A DNA stretch of 35,472 nt, taken from positions 1 through 35,472 of the forward strand of contig JAEEYV010000053.1 of assembly GCA_016288295.1 (NCBI GenBank). Reading direction: 5' to 3'. The notes under the pieces were generated by a model. It searched no databases and was not told the DNA's origin. It saw nothing but the letters and a program-made list of their open reading frames with translations. Shown piece by piece: positions 34,949-35,472 of the stretch; position 1 is the stretch's first letter, and each line of letters opens with the position of its first letter. This DNA comes from Alphaproteobacteria bacterium (GTDB taxonomy: Bacteria; Pseudomonadota; Alphaproteobacteria; RF32; CAG-239). A program made the position numbers and the translations under genes.

Positions 34949-35472
34949 ATGCAAGAACTTAATATTAAGAAATTAGACGGCAAGAGTTTGGATATTGCTG
35001 AGACGGATAAAGAACGTTTGAAAGCCGTGTTTCCACAATGTTTTGTTGAGGGCAAGCTGGATATTGACAAGTTGTTGTCGCTGTGTGGCGAATATATCGA
35101 CAATGATTTTGAAAAGTATAAGTTTGAATGGAAAGGCAAATCCGAGTGTCTGCGCATTGCTGGCAAACAATCCACCGGTACGCTCCGTCCATGTCCGGAA
35201 GAAAGTGTTGACTTTGACAACACCAACAACCTCTACATAGAGGGCGATAATTTAGAAGTCTTAAAGCTCCTGCAAACAGCTTATTACCGCAAGGTTAAAA
35301 TGATTTACATTGATCCACCGTATAATACCGGTAACGATTTTGTGTATGAGGACGATTTCAAGGATCCTATGGCCAAATATAAAGAGATAACCAGCCAAAC
35401 CACAAAATCCAACCCTGAAACGATGGGGCGTTATCACACAAACTGGCTGAATATGATGTATCCGCGCCTGCG
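34949..35472 (+). CDS. DPPY-type (adenine-N6 or cytosine-N4) DNA methyltransferase, type III Mod-like, 5' part
   Basis: The frame runs off the right edge; 174 codons are visible. CGGAG lies 6 nt before the ATG. The N-terminal region (residues 1-90) is followed by NNLYIEGDNLEVLKLLQTAYYRKVKMIYIDPPYNTGNDF-type sequence, here with IEGDNLEVLK at about 97-106 and the catalytic DPPYNTG at 122-128. This beta-class order (catalytic motif IV early, TRD after it) and the EGDNLEVL pattern are those of type III Mod subunits. A cognate res gene would be expected beyond the window. It sits just past tRNA-Pro in what looks like an accessory segment. Confidence 0.9.
   Translation, partial: MQELNIKKLDGKSLDIAETDKERLKAVFPQCFVEGKLDIDKLLSLCGEYIDNDFEKYKFEWKGKSECLRIAGKQSTGTLRPCPEESVDFDNTNNLYIEGDNLEVLKLLQTAYYRKVKMIYIDPPYNTGNDFVYEDDFKDPMAKYKEITSQTTKSNPETMGRYHTNWLNMMYPRL

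Noticed and set aside
1-35472. CRISPR arrays, insertion sequences or rRNA genes
   Set aside because: No regularly spaced repeats, no transposase frames with terminal repeats and no rRNA sequence were seen.

Overview
The window is a contiguous piece of a low-GC alphaproteobacterial chromosome. The strongest lineage marker is a circularly permuted, two-piece tmRNA gene (ssrA) at the left end, whose tag reads ANDNELAPVALAA. The LpxA-LpxI-LpxB set and a DUF2066/AI-2E pair fit a Gram-negative alphaproteobacterium. Pta-AckA fits acetate-forming metabolism. A gut- or host-associated Rhodospirillales-like organism is my inference from gene style and base composition, not proven here.

Layout. 1-2.3 kb: ssrA on the minus strand, divergent from a thymidylate module (folA, thyA, MazG-like NTP pyrophosphohydrolase). 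2.4-7.45 kb: a markedly AT-rich minus-strand surface-polysaccharide glycosyltransferase block. It holds a GT2 enzyme and a very large GT2/Capsule_synth/GT-A/GT-D fusion that is split by a one-base frameshift near 4758-4764. 7.5-9.6 kb: mtaB-ftsY on the minus strand. 9.6-11.35 kb: an unrecognised single-TM protein with a consensus promoter, a long structured leader and a strong terminator. 11.4-14.4 kb: xseA, a LytM/M23 endopeptidase and uppP, then a convergent small secreted protein. 14.9-17.2 kb: pta-ackA. 17.3-19 kb: a DUF2066 protein and an AI-2E permease. 19-21.9 kb: lpxA-lpxI-lpxB on the minus strand. 22-24.1 kb: nagB, a proline iminopeptidase, msrB. 24.2-27.9 kb: rfbACDB (dTDP-L-rhamnose) followed by a MIF/tautomerase homologue. 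28.0-28.7 kb: a second orphan gene closed by a perfect 21-bp hairpin. 28.8-33.6 kb: alaS, tspO, map, radC. 33.66-34.0 kb: a broken tRNA-Pro copy filled with a palindromic insert, then an intact tRNA-Pro(UGG). 34.1-35.47 kb: what looks like an accessory segment, with tandem direct repeats, two small minus-strand genes (zinc ribbon, DUF1737-like) and the start of a DPPY-type DNA methyltransferase that runs off the window.

How the genes connect. folA, thyA and the MazG-like enzyme belong to dTMP supply and nucleotide-pool hygiene. The rfb operon makes the dTDP-rhamnose that glycosyltransferases such as those at 2.4-7.4 kb could use. lpxA/I/B, uppP and the LytM enzyme build and remodel the envelope. 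The least explained parts are the frameshifted GT fusion with its recurring IFSV linker motif, the two orphan genes that share a Shine-Dalgarno-less leader, and the rearranged tRNA-Pro locus next to the methyltransferase segment.
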